From NCBI GenBank assembly GCA_028228615.1, contig JAOJBS010000010.1, positions 15,416 to 79,415 of the forward strand: 64,000 bases of DNA. Direction: 5' to 3'. Below the pieces are notes generated by a model, which saw only the letters and a list, made by a program, of their open reading frames with translations, did no database searches and was not told where the DNA came from. Shown here in pieces: positions 34,711-43,128 of the stretch. This stretch comes from UBA4421 sp028228615. GTDB lineage: Bacteria > Pseudomonadota > Gammaproteobacteria > Pseudomonadales > Azotimanducaceae. A program made the translations under genes and the position numbers. Positions within the stretch are counted from its first letter, which is position 1, and each line of letters begins with the position of its first letter.

Positions 34711-35103
34711 TTACGCTGGGTCAGGGTTCGCCTTGCGCTCGGTTTCTGATGGCGCTGCGCTTTGGGTATTTTTGGACCTAAACACCACCGACGCCAGCAA
34801 ACCAATAATACTGACAACCCCAAGCCCTAACACCAGAATGCCCTGGCTTTCGTTAGGCTGACCGCTGGATTGAAACAAGGATTCAAAAATAAACACGACA
34901 AAAGCCGGTGCATAAACGCCCGGATAATTGGGTACGGGGGCTGGCAGAAGGAAAAATACGAATACTAGCGTTACAAAAATATACCTAAGCTTTCGGGGCC
35001 AGCGCGCACGTGCCGGTCGTGATCCTCGCAACAACAAATTCAGGCAATAGGCTCCGATGACAGCCAAAACAGCAATGACAATCCATGCGTTGGAATAAGG
35101 CAT
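34711..35103 (-). CDS. Small membrane protein of unknown function
   Basis: The 130-aa protein has three predicted transmembrane helices: residues about 5-24 (IVIAVLAVIGAYCLNLLL), 40-62 and 92-112, with a polar C-terminus rich in Ser, Glu and Asn. I do not recognise a family. It lies 28 bp downstream of ycgN on the same strand, so it may be the last gene of the recR-rnd-ycgL-ycgN group. Similar small membrane proteins follow ycgN in some pseudomonads, but that is recollection only. Confidence 0.65.
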   Translation of the reverse strand: MPYSNAWIVIAVLAVIGAYCLNLLLRGSRPARARWPRKLRYIFVTLVFVFFLLPAPVPNYPGVYAPAFVVFIFESLFQSSGQPNESQGILVLGLGVVSIIGLLASVVFRSKNTQSAAPSETERKANPDPA

Positions 35104-35131
35104 TCTAATTTCCCCGACCTATCCTTAAAAA

Positions 35132-35590
35132 CTATGATTCAGGTTGATGTGACATTTCAACCCAATGAATGATCATGTCCTGCTGATCGTCCTCGTGAAC
35201 CTGCGATTCAGCGATTACTTTGCCACGCACAGAAATCTCAGCCTCGTGAACCGTATCAGGGCTACCACTGACCAACGGATGCCACCATTGCAAATCTCGC
35301 CCCTCAGCTAAGGTGCGATAAGCGCAGGTGGTTGGCAACCAGCCAAACTCTGTGACTCTCTCTGGCGATAACTGCACGCAATTTTCCACCAGCGCATGCC
35401 GCTCTGGGTACCGTGTACATTGGCAAACATCCTGATCGAGCAAGTCGCAAACGATAGAGGTATAAAAAACCTCTTCAGTTTCATCGTCCTGTAATTTGAT
35501 CATGCAGCACCTGGCGCAGCCGTCGCAGAGGCTTTCCCACTCGTCCTGATCCATTTCTGCAAAGGTCTTTTGCTGCCAAAACGGTTTCAT
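35132..35590 (-). CDS. ycgN: YcgN family (UPF0260) cysteine-cluster protein
   Basis: The 152-aa protein carries the conserved Cys cluster of the YkgJ/YcgN zinc- or iron-chelating superfamily: CDGCARCCMIKL near the N-terminus, then CDLLDQDVCQCTRYP, ENCVQL and PTTCAYR. The biochemical role is not established. Its ATG overlaps the ycgL stop by 4 bp, a typical translational coupling, and the rnd-ycgL-ycgN order is conserved in gammaproteobacteria. Confidence 0.93.
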   Translation of the reverse strand: MKPFWQQKTFAEMDQDEWESLCDGCARCCMIKLQDDETEEVFYTSIVCDLLDQDVCQCTRYPERHALVENCVQLSPERVTEFGWLPTTCAYRTLAEGRDLQWWHPLVSGSPDTVHEAEISVRGKVIAESQVHEDDQQDMIIHWVEMSHQPES

Positions 35591-35928
35591 TCCAACAACT
35601 CTTCGGGCAGCACGGGGGACAAATTCGGCGGCGGAAACTGCAAAAAGAAACCGTCTTTCGCTATGCCCTGCATAACCGTTGCCGCATCAAAGAGCGCCAG
35701 TTTCAATGAAGTGGTTAACAGCAACTCCATAACAAACACTGTTCTACCAAACTGTTTGCGCAGGGCTTCTGGCAGGTCATCAAATTCGGCCTCAATGGGC
35801 AGATAAATATAGGTGTCTATCTTTTTACTGCTGCGAAAAATTTTTACTTCAATGTCTGACAACGACGCTACGCTCACTTCCTTGCTCGATTCAAGGCTAG
35901 CCTTGTTAGTACCATCAACTGTCATCAC
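35587..35928 (-). CDS. ycgL: YcgL domain protein
   Basis: The 113-aa protein contains the YcgL fold: VKIFRSSKKIDTYIYLP, followed by LPEALRKQFGRTVFVMELLLT and the C-terminal DGFFLQFPPPNLS. A 25-aa Ser-rich N-terminal extension precedes the usual start, so a later start such as the Val-Ser-Val-Ala region cannot be excluded. Function unknown. It overlaps rnd by 14 bp upstream and ycgN by 4 bp downstream. Confidence 0.92.
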   Translation of the reverse strand: MMTVDGTNKASLESSKEVSVASLSDIEVKIFRSSKKIDTYIYLPIEAEFDDLPEALRKQFGRTVFVMELLLTTSLKLALFDAATVMQGIAKDGFFLQFPPPNLSPVLPEELLE

Positions 35929-37030
35929 TTGGCTCCAAAATCAGCAAAAACTCTTGCTCCAACAAACTTTTTCTCCAACCTAGGTAATGTTCAGACAGTT
36001 CACTATTTTTCATGTAGTCACGAAAACAGGCTTCGACATCTTTTTTACGCGCCAACAATTCTGGCGCCATAGCTAATTTCTTTGCAGCACTTACGGCAAC
36101 CTCTCGTAGCGCCTTAACCTTTGCACTGGCGCCGGGTCCAAGTGGTTTGTCCAGCTGGTCTAACGGTTCATTATTTTGCGCTTTGCTGTGGCAAGCAAGC
36201 AACGCTTGGCCATGGCGCTTAACTATGGGTCCGGGCAAAGTGCTTTGCAACGTGCTCATATCCAACTGGCGCGCCATAGCAAAGGTCATCAAATGATCGT
36301 CCCACACGACCCTACTGCGCGGAATATCAAACTGCCGAGCTGCATTTTCGCGCCACTGACAAAGGGCTTGCAACATGGACAATTGCTCAGGTTTAAGCTG
36401 CCAGGCGCGCTTAACCTGGCGGTAGTACTGACTCGGCTGAGGCTCCGAATATTGTCCTCGCTGGGCCATATCTTGAGCAAACCAATCACTTCGTCCCAAC
36501 TGGATAATGCGCTCGTTGATTAGATTGTACATGGGCACAAGCAAAGTCACGTCGTCCACGGCATAGGCTAACTGCTCCTCACTCAACGGCCGCTTTAGCC
36601 AGTTTGAGCGCGTTTGCTGTTTTTCCAAATCAACTTGCAAAAGATTGCGGGCCAAATTGGCGTAGCTCAAACTGAAATCTTCGCTGACAAACGCATTGGC
36701 AAACTGCGTATCAAATATATTTGCAGGGCGTGCACCGAGGTGGTGAAACATAAGTTCCAAATCTTCCTGGCACGCGTGCATCACCACCAGGTGACTGGGG
36801 TTATGCAAATAGTCGACAAAGGGCTGCCAGCTCTCAATGACCAAAGGGTCCAATAGGAACACCTCATTGCCTGAGGCTATTTGATATAGGCCGGCTAGCG
36901 GATAAAACGTGTCTGTACGGATAAACTCCGTGTCCAAGCCAATCTGGTCTTCCCAGCTGGCCACGGCATTCGCAAGCTCCGTATCGCTATCAATCCAATA
37001 AACTGATGTTTCTTCGTCCCTGCAATGCAT
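35915..37030 (-). CDS. rnd: Ribonuclease D
   Basis: The 371-aa 3'-5' exoribonuclease of the DEDDy family trims tRNA and other small RNA 3' ends. ExoI is GLDTEFIRTDTFYP, ExoII is VVMHACQEDLELM (variant of the H-D-x-x-x-D/E region), and ExoIII with catalytic Tyr and Asp is EEQLAYAVDDVTLLV. HRDC domains follow from about residue 210. The ATG at 37030 overlaps the recR 3' end by 41 bp. No later in-frame start has a better ribosome site. Confidence 0.95.
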   Translation of the reverse strand: MHCRDEETSVYWIDSDTELANAVASWEDQIGLDTEFIRTDTFYPLAGLYQIASGNEVFLLDPLVIESWQPFVDYLHNPSHLVVMHACQEDLELMFHHLGARPANIFDTQFANAFVSEDFSLSYANLARNLLQVDLEKQQTRSNWLKRPLSEEQLAYAVDDVTLLVPMYNLINERIIQLGRSDWFAQDMAQRGQYSEPQPSQYYRQVKRAWQLKPEQLSMLQALCQWRENAARQFDIPRSRVVWDDHLMTFAMARQLDMSTLQSTLPGPIVKRHGQALLACHSKAQNNEPLDQLDKPLGPGASAKVKALREVAVSAAKKLAMAPELLARKKDVEACFRDYMKNSELSEHYLGWRKSLLEQEFLLILEPSDDS

Positions 37031-37589
37031 GGGTCAATGTGCCTCCGTCGGTGTATTCAATTTCACCACCTAGCGGAACGCCATGAGCAATTCGGCTGAT
37101 GTTCGGTACTTGGTCGGCAACCAGCCGACTGATGTAGTGGGCCGTGGCCTCACCTTCTACTGTAGGATTGGTCGCCAAAATCATTTCGCTGGGCTGAATT
37201 GCTGCAATTCTGCTCTGCAGAGCCTGCAAACCAAGCTGCTCAGGGCCCATGCCATCAATGGGCGAGAGACGGCCATGCAATACAAAGTAGTACCCCCGAA
37301 AGCCCCCTGCTTGTTCAATAGCCAAAACATCAGCTGGCGATTCAACAACGCACAGCAGGCCGTTATCCCGTCGCTCGTCACTGCACAAACGACAGATCTC
37401 GCCCTCCGTTAAATTTCGGCATAACGTACATTGCCGCACAGCTTCCATTGCGGTCTCTAGGATTTGTCCCAAATGAGTGCCACCTTGGCGGTTTCGCTGC
37501 AATAAATGCAATGCCATGCGCTGGGCGCTTTTGGGACCTACCCCCGGCAGTGCTTGCAAGGCTGAAACCAAATCATCAATAAGCGACAT
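36990..37589 (-). CDS. recR: Recombination protein RecR
   Basis: The 199-aa protein of the RecFOR pathway loads RecA at gaps. It contains the N-terminal helix-hairpin-helix LQALPGVGPKSAQRMALHLL, a four-Cys zinc finger (CTLCRNLTEGEICRLC), the Toprim domain (LCVVESPADVLAIEQAG) and the C-terminal LATNPTVEGEATAHYI. Its ATG overlaps the ybaB stop by one base, and dnaX-ybaB-recR order is the classic arrangement. Confidence 0.97.
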   Translation of the reverse strand: MSLIDDLVSALQALPGVGPKSAQRMALHLLQRNRQGGTHLGQILETAMEAVRQCTLCRNLTEGEICRLCSDERRDNGLLCVVESPADVLAIEQAGGFRGYYFVLHGRLSPIDGMGPEQLGLQALQSRIAAIQPSEMILATNPTVEGEATAHYISRLVADQVPNISRIAHGVPLGGEIEYTDGGTLTHALQGRRNISLLD

Positions 37590-37918
37590 CAGGAAGGCAT
37601 TTTACCAAATGGCATATTCATACCTGAAAGTAGACCACCACTGACGCTACTCATTTTTTCGCTTTGCACTTTTTCTACACGCCGCACGGTGTCATTGCAT
37701 GCAGCTGCGAGCAAATCCTCGAGCACTTCTTTCTGTTCATTGAGCAACTCTGAGTCAATGGTCACCCGTTTTACTTCATAGCGCCCGTTCATGGTCACTT
37801 TAACCATACCGGCGCCGCTCTCACCTTGAACTTCCAGGTCAGCAATTTCTTGTTGCGCATCTTGCAACTTCGACTGCATTTGCTGGGCTTGTTTCATCAA
37901 ATCACCTAAGTCTGTCAA
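37589..37918 (-). CDS. ybaB: YbaB/EbfC nucleoid-associated protein
   Basis: The 109-aa DNA-binding protein of the YbaB/EbfC family has DLMKQAQQMQSKLQDAQQEI and VTMNGRYEVKRVTIDSELL, both family signatures. It binds DNA as a dimer and is encoded between dnaX and recR. The frame starts at TTG 37918, giving the usual extra N-terminal residues. ATG at 37897 with AGGTG upstream is an alternative. Function in replication restart or nucleoid structure is inferred from the family. Confidence 0.93.
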   Translation of the reverse strand: MTDLGDLMKQAQQMQSKLQDAQQEIADLEVQGESGAGMVKVTMNGRYEVKRVTIDSELLNEQKEVLEDLLAAACNDTVRRVEKVQSEKMSSVSGGLLSGMNMPFGKMPS

Positions 37919-38030
37919 CGTGCACTGTCTCCATATTTAGTTGGCATTTTTTCTATCTAAAACTGTTTCATCTCAAACTATTTTACCGACAACAGCATGC
38001 GCTAAGGTTGCCTTGATTCGGCGAGCAAAA

Positions 38031-39800
38031 TTATGCGGGTTTTACCTCGTCGATACTGCCCCCGAAATCAGCCAAAAGGCCTTTCACGGTTTCGTCTTCT
38101 TGCAATGACTGCTCTGCAGAAATTTGACGTTCATGGGCCAAGCGAGCGCGGTACACTGAAGGGGTTTCCTCTCGCACGTTACCCACTTCAACCGTCAAAT
38201 TAACTGTTTGATCACACACTTCGCTGAGCCCACGCGCCAGATTAACAACTTGGGCGTCGCTCAATAACATGTCGTGTTGCGCGCTCAGCAATAACGCAAC
38301 GTTGGGTAAGGCGAAGGACAGTGGTACCGAATGCTCGGCTATCATCCGCGCGACACCCCCAATAGTGAGGCGCTTTACCAGTTCGTGCCAATCTATCAGT
38401 GCATCGCCAGAGATCGTTACTGGCCAATCGCCTTCTTCTAGATTTTGGTCTACTGCTTGTTTCTTTTCTGGCTCTTTTTCTGGCTCTTCTTGTGGTTCTT
38501 GAGGTTCTTGTGCGGCTTCTGCAGGTGCTGGCGCTAGCTCAGAAGTTTTTTTTTCAGCCACAGGCTGTTCTGGCGTTGCCTCATCGGCTTGAAGGGTAGC
38601 AGCAGCGCCGTCACCCCCACTATTGTTGGTATCTACCGCCGTGGTATCAATACTAGCACCCGTTACCTGCACTGATTCACTGGTCATTGCAGCAGCGCTG
38701 CTGGTGTCGCCCTCTGAGACGCCCTGCGTATTCGCTCTAGGCGGCACTTTGCTGTCGCCCTGAGGCGCAAATGCCAACATGCGCAGCAGTGTCATTTCAA
38801 AACCGCTGCGTTGATCTGGCACTATCGGCAAGTCGCGCAGACCAACTAACGCGATCTGATAATAAAGTTGCAACTCGTCTGCCGCAAAATCGCTGGCTTG
38901 GGGATTGAGCGCAATATCTACAGCCATGCTATGCAAGGCTTCCAGTAAGCCTTTCAGCACGTCGGCGAAGTCTGCATTGCGCTCAGCAAGCTCTGCAGTG
39001 AGCGCTAGAATCTGCTCAGCAGAGCCGGCACTCAGGGCTTGTAGGAGCGCGGTCACTTCATCGCGACCAACAACACCTAGCATGGTCACTACATCCCCTT
39101 GCAGCAACTTGCCTTGACCAAAGGCAATGGCTTGATCAGTAAGACTGAGGGCGTCGCGCATGCTGCCCTCGGCAGATCTGGCAATGACTTCTATTGCAGA
39201 TGTCTCAAACACCACTTCCTCTGTCGCCAGCACGCCTGCAATGTATTCAGTGATTATTTGCGGTGAAATATTTTTCAGTTGGAACTGCAAACACCGGGAA
39301 AGCACCGTAACAGGCACTTTTTTGGGGTCGGTAGTCGCCAGAAGAAATTTCACGTGCTCAGGCGGTTCTTCTAACGTTTTCAGTAACGCATTAAAACTCG
39401 CCATGGACAGCATGTGAACTTCGTCAATAAGATAAACTTTGTAGCGCCCGCGCGCAGGCATGTACTGGGCGTTTTCTAGCAGCTCCCGAGTGTCGTCCAC
39501 ACCTGTGCGTGAAGCGGCATCTACCTCGATCAAATCTATAAAGCGGTTTTCTTTCACCTCAAGGCAAATTGAACATTCGCCGCAAGGCGTGGAACTGACG
39601 CCCGTTTCGCAATTAAGGCTCTTCGCCAGAATTCTGGCTATGGTGGTTTTGCCCACACCCCGCGTACCCGTGAACAGGTAGGCATGGTGCAAGCGACCAT
39701 TGTCCAAGGCATGACTCAGCGCTCGCACAACGTGCTCTTGCCCAACCAAGGCATCAAAACCGCTGGGACGTAATTTTCTAGCTAGAACTTCATAACTCAT
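38031..39800 (-). CDS. dnaX: DNA polymerase III subunit tau/gamma
   Basis: The 589-aa clamp-loader ATPase has Walker A LFTGTRGVGKTTIARIL, a Cys4 zinc module (CETGVSSTPCGECSICLE), Walker B VYLIDEVHMLS, SRC motif in VTVLSRCLQF, domain III to about residue 360, a Pro/Glu/Gln-rich linker, and a C-terminal tau domain that binds polymerase and helicase. Codons 416-419 contain nine consecutive A residues on the coding strand, at the position where E. coli dnaX makes gamma by frameshifting. Short repeats encode the linker (EPQEPQ, EPEKEPEKK). ATG follows AGGATACC. Confidence 0.96.
   Translation of the reverse strand: MSYEVLARKLRPSGFDALVGQEHVVRALSHALDNGRLHHAYLFTGTRGVGKTTIARILAKSLNCETGVSSTPCGECSICLEVKENRFIDLIEVDAASRTGVDDTRELLENAQYMPARGRYKVYLIDEVHMLSMASFNALLKTLEEPPEHVKFLLATTDPKKVPVTVLSRCLQFQLKNISPQIITEYIAGVLATEEVVFETSAIEVIARSAEGSMRDALSLTDQAIAFGQGKLLQGDVVTMLGVVGRDEVTALLQALSAGSAEQILALTAELAERNADFADVLKGLLEALHSMAVDIALNPQASDFAADELQLYYQIALVGLRDLPIVPDQRSGFEMTLLRMLAFAPQGDSKVPPRANTQGVSEGDTSSAAAMTSESVQVTGASIDTTAVDTNNSGGDGAAATLQADEATPEQPVAEKKTSELAPAPAEAAQEPQEPQEEPEKEPEKKQAVDQNLEEGDWPVTISGDALIDWHELVKRLTIGGVARMIAEHSVPLSFALPNVALLLSAQHDMLLSDAQVVNLARGLSEVCDQTVNLTVEVGNVREETPSVYRARLAHERQISAEQSLQEDETVKGLLADFGGSIDEVKPA
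38516..38554 (-). promoter_or_regulatory. Candidate dnaX slippage site (A9 plus hairpin)
   Basis: The coding strand has G followed by nine A (38554-38546), then CTTCTG (38545-38540) that pairs with CAGAAG (38521-38516). A -1 slip reads AAC TTC TGA, making a 420-aa gamma; a +1 slip reads CTT CTG AGC TAG. Both stop within four codons. Confidence 0.6.
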
Positions 39801-39854
39801 GACGGGTATCCTACCAGCCTACTGGCTCAGGCTCTAAACAACTTGCACAAGATA

Positions 39855-40583
39855 ATGACAATAAATGATCTTTTTCAGCGCTCAGATTTCTTAATCATTG
39901 GGCATCGCGGTGCCGCCGGGTTGGCACCCGAGAATACGATAGCCAGCTTTCGCCTAGCCATTGAACTGGGTTGTCCCATGTTAGAGCTAGACGTACAGCG
40001 CATTTATAGTGAAGACGGCACCCCAAGGTTAGTTGTATTTCACGACGACAAGTTAGACCGGACCACTAACGCCAAAGGCTTAATCACGGATTACAGCGTT
40101 GAGGCGCTTGAGAACGTGCGCTGCGCCGATGACCTGGCTATTCCAATGCTTGAGGACGTCTTTACGTTGTTAGCTGAACATCTAGATGTAGGCTTGAATA
40201 TTGAGCTTAAGAGCAAAGGGACTGCCGCTTTGGTGGCCCAGACAATACAGGCAAACCCACACATACCCGTTTTAGTGTCTTCATTTCACCACGATGAATT
40301 GGCGCGATTTAGAAAGGTGGATAAGGCCACGCCTGTGGCACCGCTGTTTGCTCGGTGGCGCAAAGACATGCGTGACCTTGCCAATAATCTTGACGCGGTA
40401 GCCATCAATATTGCGGCTACCTCCCTTACTGCTACGCGCATGCAGACCTTGCTTGAGAGCAAGTTACCGATCTTCGCCTATACGGTAAACACCCCCAGTA
40501 AAGCCGACAAGTTACAGCAGCTGGGGCTCAAGGGCATATTCACTGATCGGCCAGACAAGTTTGAAAAATACTTATTAAGCTAG
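39855..40583 (+). CDS. Glycerophosphodiester phosphodiesterase family protein
   Basis: The 242-aa TIM-barrel enzyme hydrolyses glycerophosphodiesters to glycerol-3-phosphate and an alcohol. The catalytic motif LIIGHRGAAGLAPENT contains the His-Arg and Glu-Asn pairs, and LELDVQRI and VVFHDDKLDRTT supply the metal and second His residues. No signal peptide is seen, suggesting a cytosolic UgpQ-like form. ATG at 39855 is preferred over TTG at 39843. It is divergent from dnaX (54 bp between starts) and convergent with pspC. Confidence 0.93.
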   Translation: MTINDLFQRSDFLIIGHRGAAGLAPENTIASFRLAIELGCPMLELDVQRIYSEDGTPRLVVFHDDKLDRTTNAKGLITDYSVEALENVRCADDLAIPMLEDVFTLLAEHLDVGLNIELKSKGTAALVAQTIQANPHIPVLVSSFHHDELARFRKVDKATPVAPLFARWRKDMRDLANNLDAVAINIAATSLTATRMQTLLESKLPIFAYTVNTPSKADKLQQLGLKGIFTDRPDKFEKYLLS

Positions 40584-40623
40584 ATTAGGTGCTTATCTCA
40601 AAGTATTGATTTATTAGTATTTA

Positions 40624-41673
40624 TTATTCTAGCTTCCGCAACTCTTTGTGCAAATAAAACTGCTTAGATGTGACAAAGGATTCCAACCGGCGCAGCCGAG
40701 TTTCTAATTCTTTGCTCTGAAATCGAGCCTTGCGCAATGTCACTTCTGGTGCGACGTTAGTCGCCCTAGACCTTGCACCGCTACCGTCTTCATTGCGCCT
40801 GCCCGTATGTTCGGAGCGACTTCCACCCGCCTTATCCCCCGCAGAACCAGCATCGGTTTGCGCGTCCGCATCCTGCGAGTTAAGCCACGTACTAGGCAGC
40901 CTGAATCCTTTGCGGCGCATTTTTCTTAGCTGAGCCTTGCTCCAACCGTAGCCTTCGCTGCCGTATTGACCCGCAAACTCCGAGGCACGCGCTAGACCGC
41001 GCATTGCGCGACGCTCCCGCTTACGCTGCTTGCGCCTTTGTCGCCGGCTTAGATCACCAGAGCCTAGGCGGTCGTCACGTTTATCGAGCATGAAATAGCA
41101 TATCCAGTAGGCTGGAAATGCCACTTGGGGGACAAAAATGAGGCCAGTGACCGCTAGCATTCTCACTGTGAAGGTATCCATTGCGAAATAGCGCGCTAGC
41201 GCCGCGCAAACCCCGGCAATACGCTTGTGATGGTCTAGGTAAAGTTGGGCGGCATCATGTTCGCGCAGCGAGTCAGCAAATTCCTGCTCAGAAGCAAAGT
41301 GTTCCTCGGCAGAACCTGCGTAAGAATTATCCATTTGTTCCTCCAACGTCGCAGTTGGCCGGCCTCGGGCCTGACTTCTTATACGTTCAGCCGCGTCCTT
41401 AATCAGCGGAATGGCACTGTTGAGCGCATCAGCTGAGCGCGCACTGGCCAGCTCTTTCATAGCGCGATTGAAAGAGGACTCCTCTTCAGTGTTGTCGAAT
41501 TTATCTTCACTAGATTGACCCGCGTCTGTACTTGCGTGGTCGCTCTCCTCGCCACTCTGCGCTTCATTCAGATGCTCGGGGGTAGACCCTTTGGAACTAG
41601 GACCTTTTGTATCTTTCCGATCGGCTTTGTCTTTTTGTGCATCTGTATCTGTGTCTTTATCTTTATCGGTCAT
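40624..41673 (-). CDS. pspC: PspC-domain protein with long charged extensions
   Basis: The 349-aa protein has a PspC domain at about residues 144-200 (LYLDHHKRIAGVCAALARYF, then a transmembrane helix). E. coli PspC is about 120 aa, so this is nearly three times the usual length. The first 70 aa are Asp/Lys/Ser/Glu-rich with hexamer-coded DK and DT repeats. After the membrane segment come a basic region (SRRQRRKQRKRERRAMRGLA) and a C-terminal coiled coil (KELETRLRRLE). It follows pspB and senses envelope stress with it by family inference. Confidence 0.85.
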   Translation of the reverse strand: MTDKDKDTDTDAQKDKADRKDTKGPSSKGSTPEHLNEAQSGEESDHASTDAGQSSEDKFDNTEEESSFNRAMKELASARSADALNSAIPLIKDAAERIRSQARGRPTATLEEQMDNSYAGSAEEHFASEQEFADSLREHDAAQLYLDHHKRIAGVCAALARYFAMDTFTVRMLAVTGLIFVPQVAFPAYWICYFMLDKRDDRLGSGDLSRRQRRKQRKRERRAMRGLARASEFAGQYGSEGYGWSKAQLRKMRRKGFRLPSTWLNSQDADAQTDAGSAGDKAGGSRSEHTGRRNEDGSGARSRATNVAPEVTLRKARFQSKELETRLRRLESFVTSKQFYLHKELRKLE

Positions 41674-41799
41674 CAGAACCTCGTATCTATTGTGCCAAAT
41701 CCACCTCGCCCTACCGGCTAAATCTCTGCCCTGCTGGTCGCGCTACTCACTTAGTGCTACCTAGCTCGCACTAATTGGACAGCTATTCATACAGCACGC

Positions 41800-42039
41800 T
41801 CAAACTTCACCGCGACGCCAATCTGGGGTCTGCTCGTCGAGTATGGCTTCAAGGGATTCAATGCGCTCTTGCATACGCTCAGTTTGCTGCGTGAGCAGCA
41901 GCAATTCCTCGCGTTCACTCTCAGACAGCGAATTTATGCGCTTCTCCTTGCCCCGGTAGTGCATGGTCACCCATATAGGCAACACAACAAGCACGAACAG
42001 TATGGTCGGGACCATAAACGCGATCACTATGCCTTCCAT
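41800..42039 (-). CDS. pspB: Phage shock protein B
   Basis: The 79-aa protein has an N-terminal transmembrane helix (IVIAFMVPTILFVLVVLPIW) and a C-terminal coiled coil (LLLTQQTERMQERIESLEAI), exactly the layout of PspB. With PspC it detects inner-membrane stress and sequesters PspA away from PspF. It lies 13 bp after pspA, and its ATG has AAGGGG upstream. Confidence 0.94.
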   Translation of the reverse strand: MEGIVIAFMVPTILFVLVVLPIWVTMHYRGKEKRINSLSESEREELLLLTQQTERMQERIESLEAILDEQTPDWRRGEV

Positions 42040-42052
42040 AATCTACCCCTTG

Positions 42053-42829
42053 CTATTGCTTGTCGCTGCTAGAGGAACCCTGCTTACTTTCAGCCTCAGC
42101 GTCCCCTGCTGGAGATACGACAGGCTTCTTGCTGGCATTATCTTCGGCAGCTTTAGCGCTTTGTGGTGCCCGCCCGCCCGACAACCGAGATTTCAGATCA
42201 TTGAGCAGAACCTCAACGTCATCACCGGTCTCTAATGCGCAAATCTCATCAGAAAGCGACTTCTGACCGAGGTCATAGGCCTCGATAAGCCCCTCAAGGT
42301 CGTCCATTTTTCGCTCATACAATTCAAATTGCTGAATCGCGTCATCTACGCCACTCTCGTGAAGTTTCTTACGCGTACCCAGCCGTGAATGCGCCGCCTG
42401 ACCGCGCAGAACGATGGCGTTTTGGCGAGCTTTGGCATCAATAATCTTCTCTTGCAGGGTGCCAATGTCCGAATCTAGCTTATGCAGCGTGTCATCTAGC
42501 AGTGCCACCTCCTTTGTCAGGGAATCTGTGAGCGCTTGCCCACGACTGCCTTCAAGTAACGCGCCTTTAGCCAAATCGTCGCGACCATTGCGCACAGCTA
42601 CCTCTGCCTTGCGCTCCCACTCATGGGCATCAGCGCGCTGCCACTCAAGCCGCCGCAGCAACTCTTTACGGTCGGCAATAATCCTCACTGATGTGCTACG
42701 CACTTCAACCAAAGCCTCTTCCATTTCTTGGACAATAAGGCGCACCATCTTTTCTGGGTCCTCGGCCTTATCCAAAATTGCATTAATGTTGGAATTCACA
42801 ATATCTGTTATTCGGGAAAAAATACTCAT
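42053..42829 (-). CDS. pspA: Phage shock protein A
   Basis: The 258-aa ESCRT-III-like protein has N-terminal MSIFSRITDIVNSNINAILD, typical of PspA/Vipp1, followed by long coiled coils (MVRLIVQEMEEALVEVRSTS). It binds and inhibits PspF in unstressed cells and supports membranes under stress. The last 30 aa are Ser/Asp-rich and longer than in E. coli. ATG follows GGAGGCGAATAGCG. A sigma54-type promoter and a structured leader precede it. Confidence 0.97.
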   Translation of the reverse strand: MSIFSRITDIVNSNINAILDKAEDPEKMVRLIVQEMEEALVEVRSTSVRIIADRKELLRRLEWQRADAHEWERKAEVAVRNGRDDLAKGALLEGSRGQALTDSLTKEVALLDDTLHKLDSDIGTLQEKIIDAKARQNAIVLRGQAAHSRLGTRKKLHESGVDDAIQQFELYERKMDDLEGLIEAYDLGQKSLSDEICALETGDDVEVLLNDLKSRLSGGRAPQSAKAAEDNASKKPVVSPAGDAEAESKQGSSSSDKQ

Positions 42830-42922
42830 CGCTATTCGCCTCCACTACCTTCAATACAGCGCTCTAACTGACAGCGCCTGATTCAATCACTTTTACCAAT
42901 TTTGCTTAAACACCTTACGTCC

Positions 42923-42967
42923 ACCGGCGGCTGCCTCATCATGTTCTGTTTAAGAACAACCGCCGGT
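42923..42967 (-). other. Structured psp leader hairpin
   Basis: In the RNA, ACCGGCGG (42967-42960) pairs perfectly with CCGCCGGT (42930-42923), enclosing a second perfect hairpin TGTTCT/AGAACA (42958-42953 with 42947-42942). It lies about 94 nt before pspA start, downstream of the predicted sigma54 start site. No U-run follows, so it is not a terminator. Confidence 0.65.
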
Positions 42968-43004
42968 CTCAATTAAGCGCTCATACATCCTTAGTTGGTT
43001 ATAT

Positions 43005-43024
43005 ATTTACAGAATCCATGCCAA
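43005..43024 (-). promoter_or_regulatory. Sigma54 promoter for pspABC
   Basis: TTGGCATGGATTCTGTAAAT on the minus strand has GG-N10-GT spacing and closely resembles the E. coli pspA promoter (-24 TTGGCA, -12 TTGTA). Transcription would begin near 42993, giving a leader of about 165 nt before pspA. Confidence 0.75.
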
Positions 43025-43103
43025 CAATTGCAAAACGGTAACCTCATGAAATTTATAAGCTTTTTTACAGGCGGCAAAAATGGAGGGAATGTACTTGGTG
43101 AAC

Positions 43104-43122
43104 TTAACCAACTGTTGGTCAA
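43104..43122. promoter_or_regulatory. Candidate PspF-binding upstream activating site
   Basis: TTAACCAACTGTTGGTCAA is an almost perfect palindrome centred about 120 bp upstream of the predicted pspA start site, the distance at which PspF binds upstream activating sequences in E. coli. It also sits just before the pspF ATG, so it could serve PspF autoregulation. Confidence 0.5.
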
Positions 43123-43128
43123 ATTATT

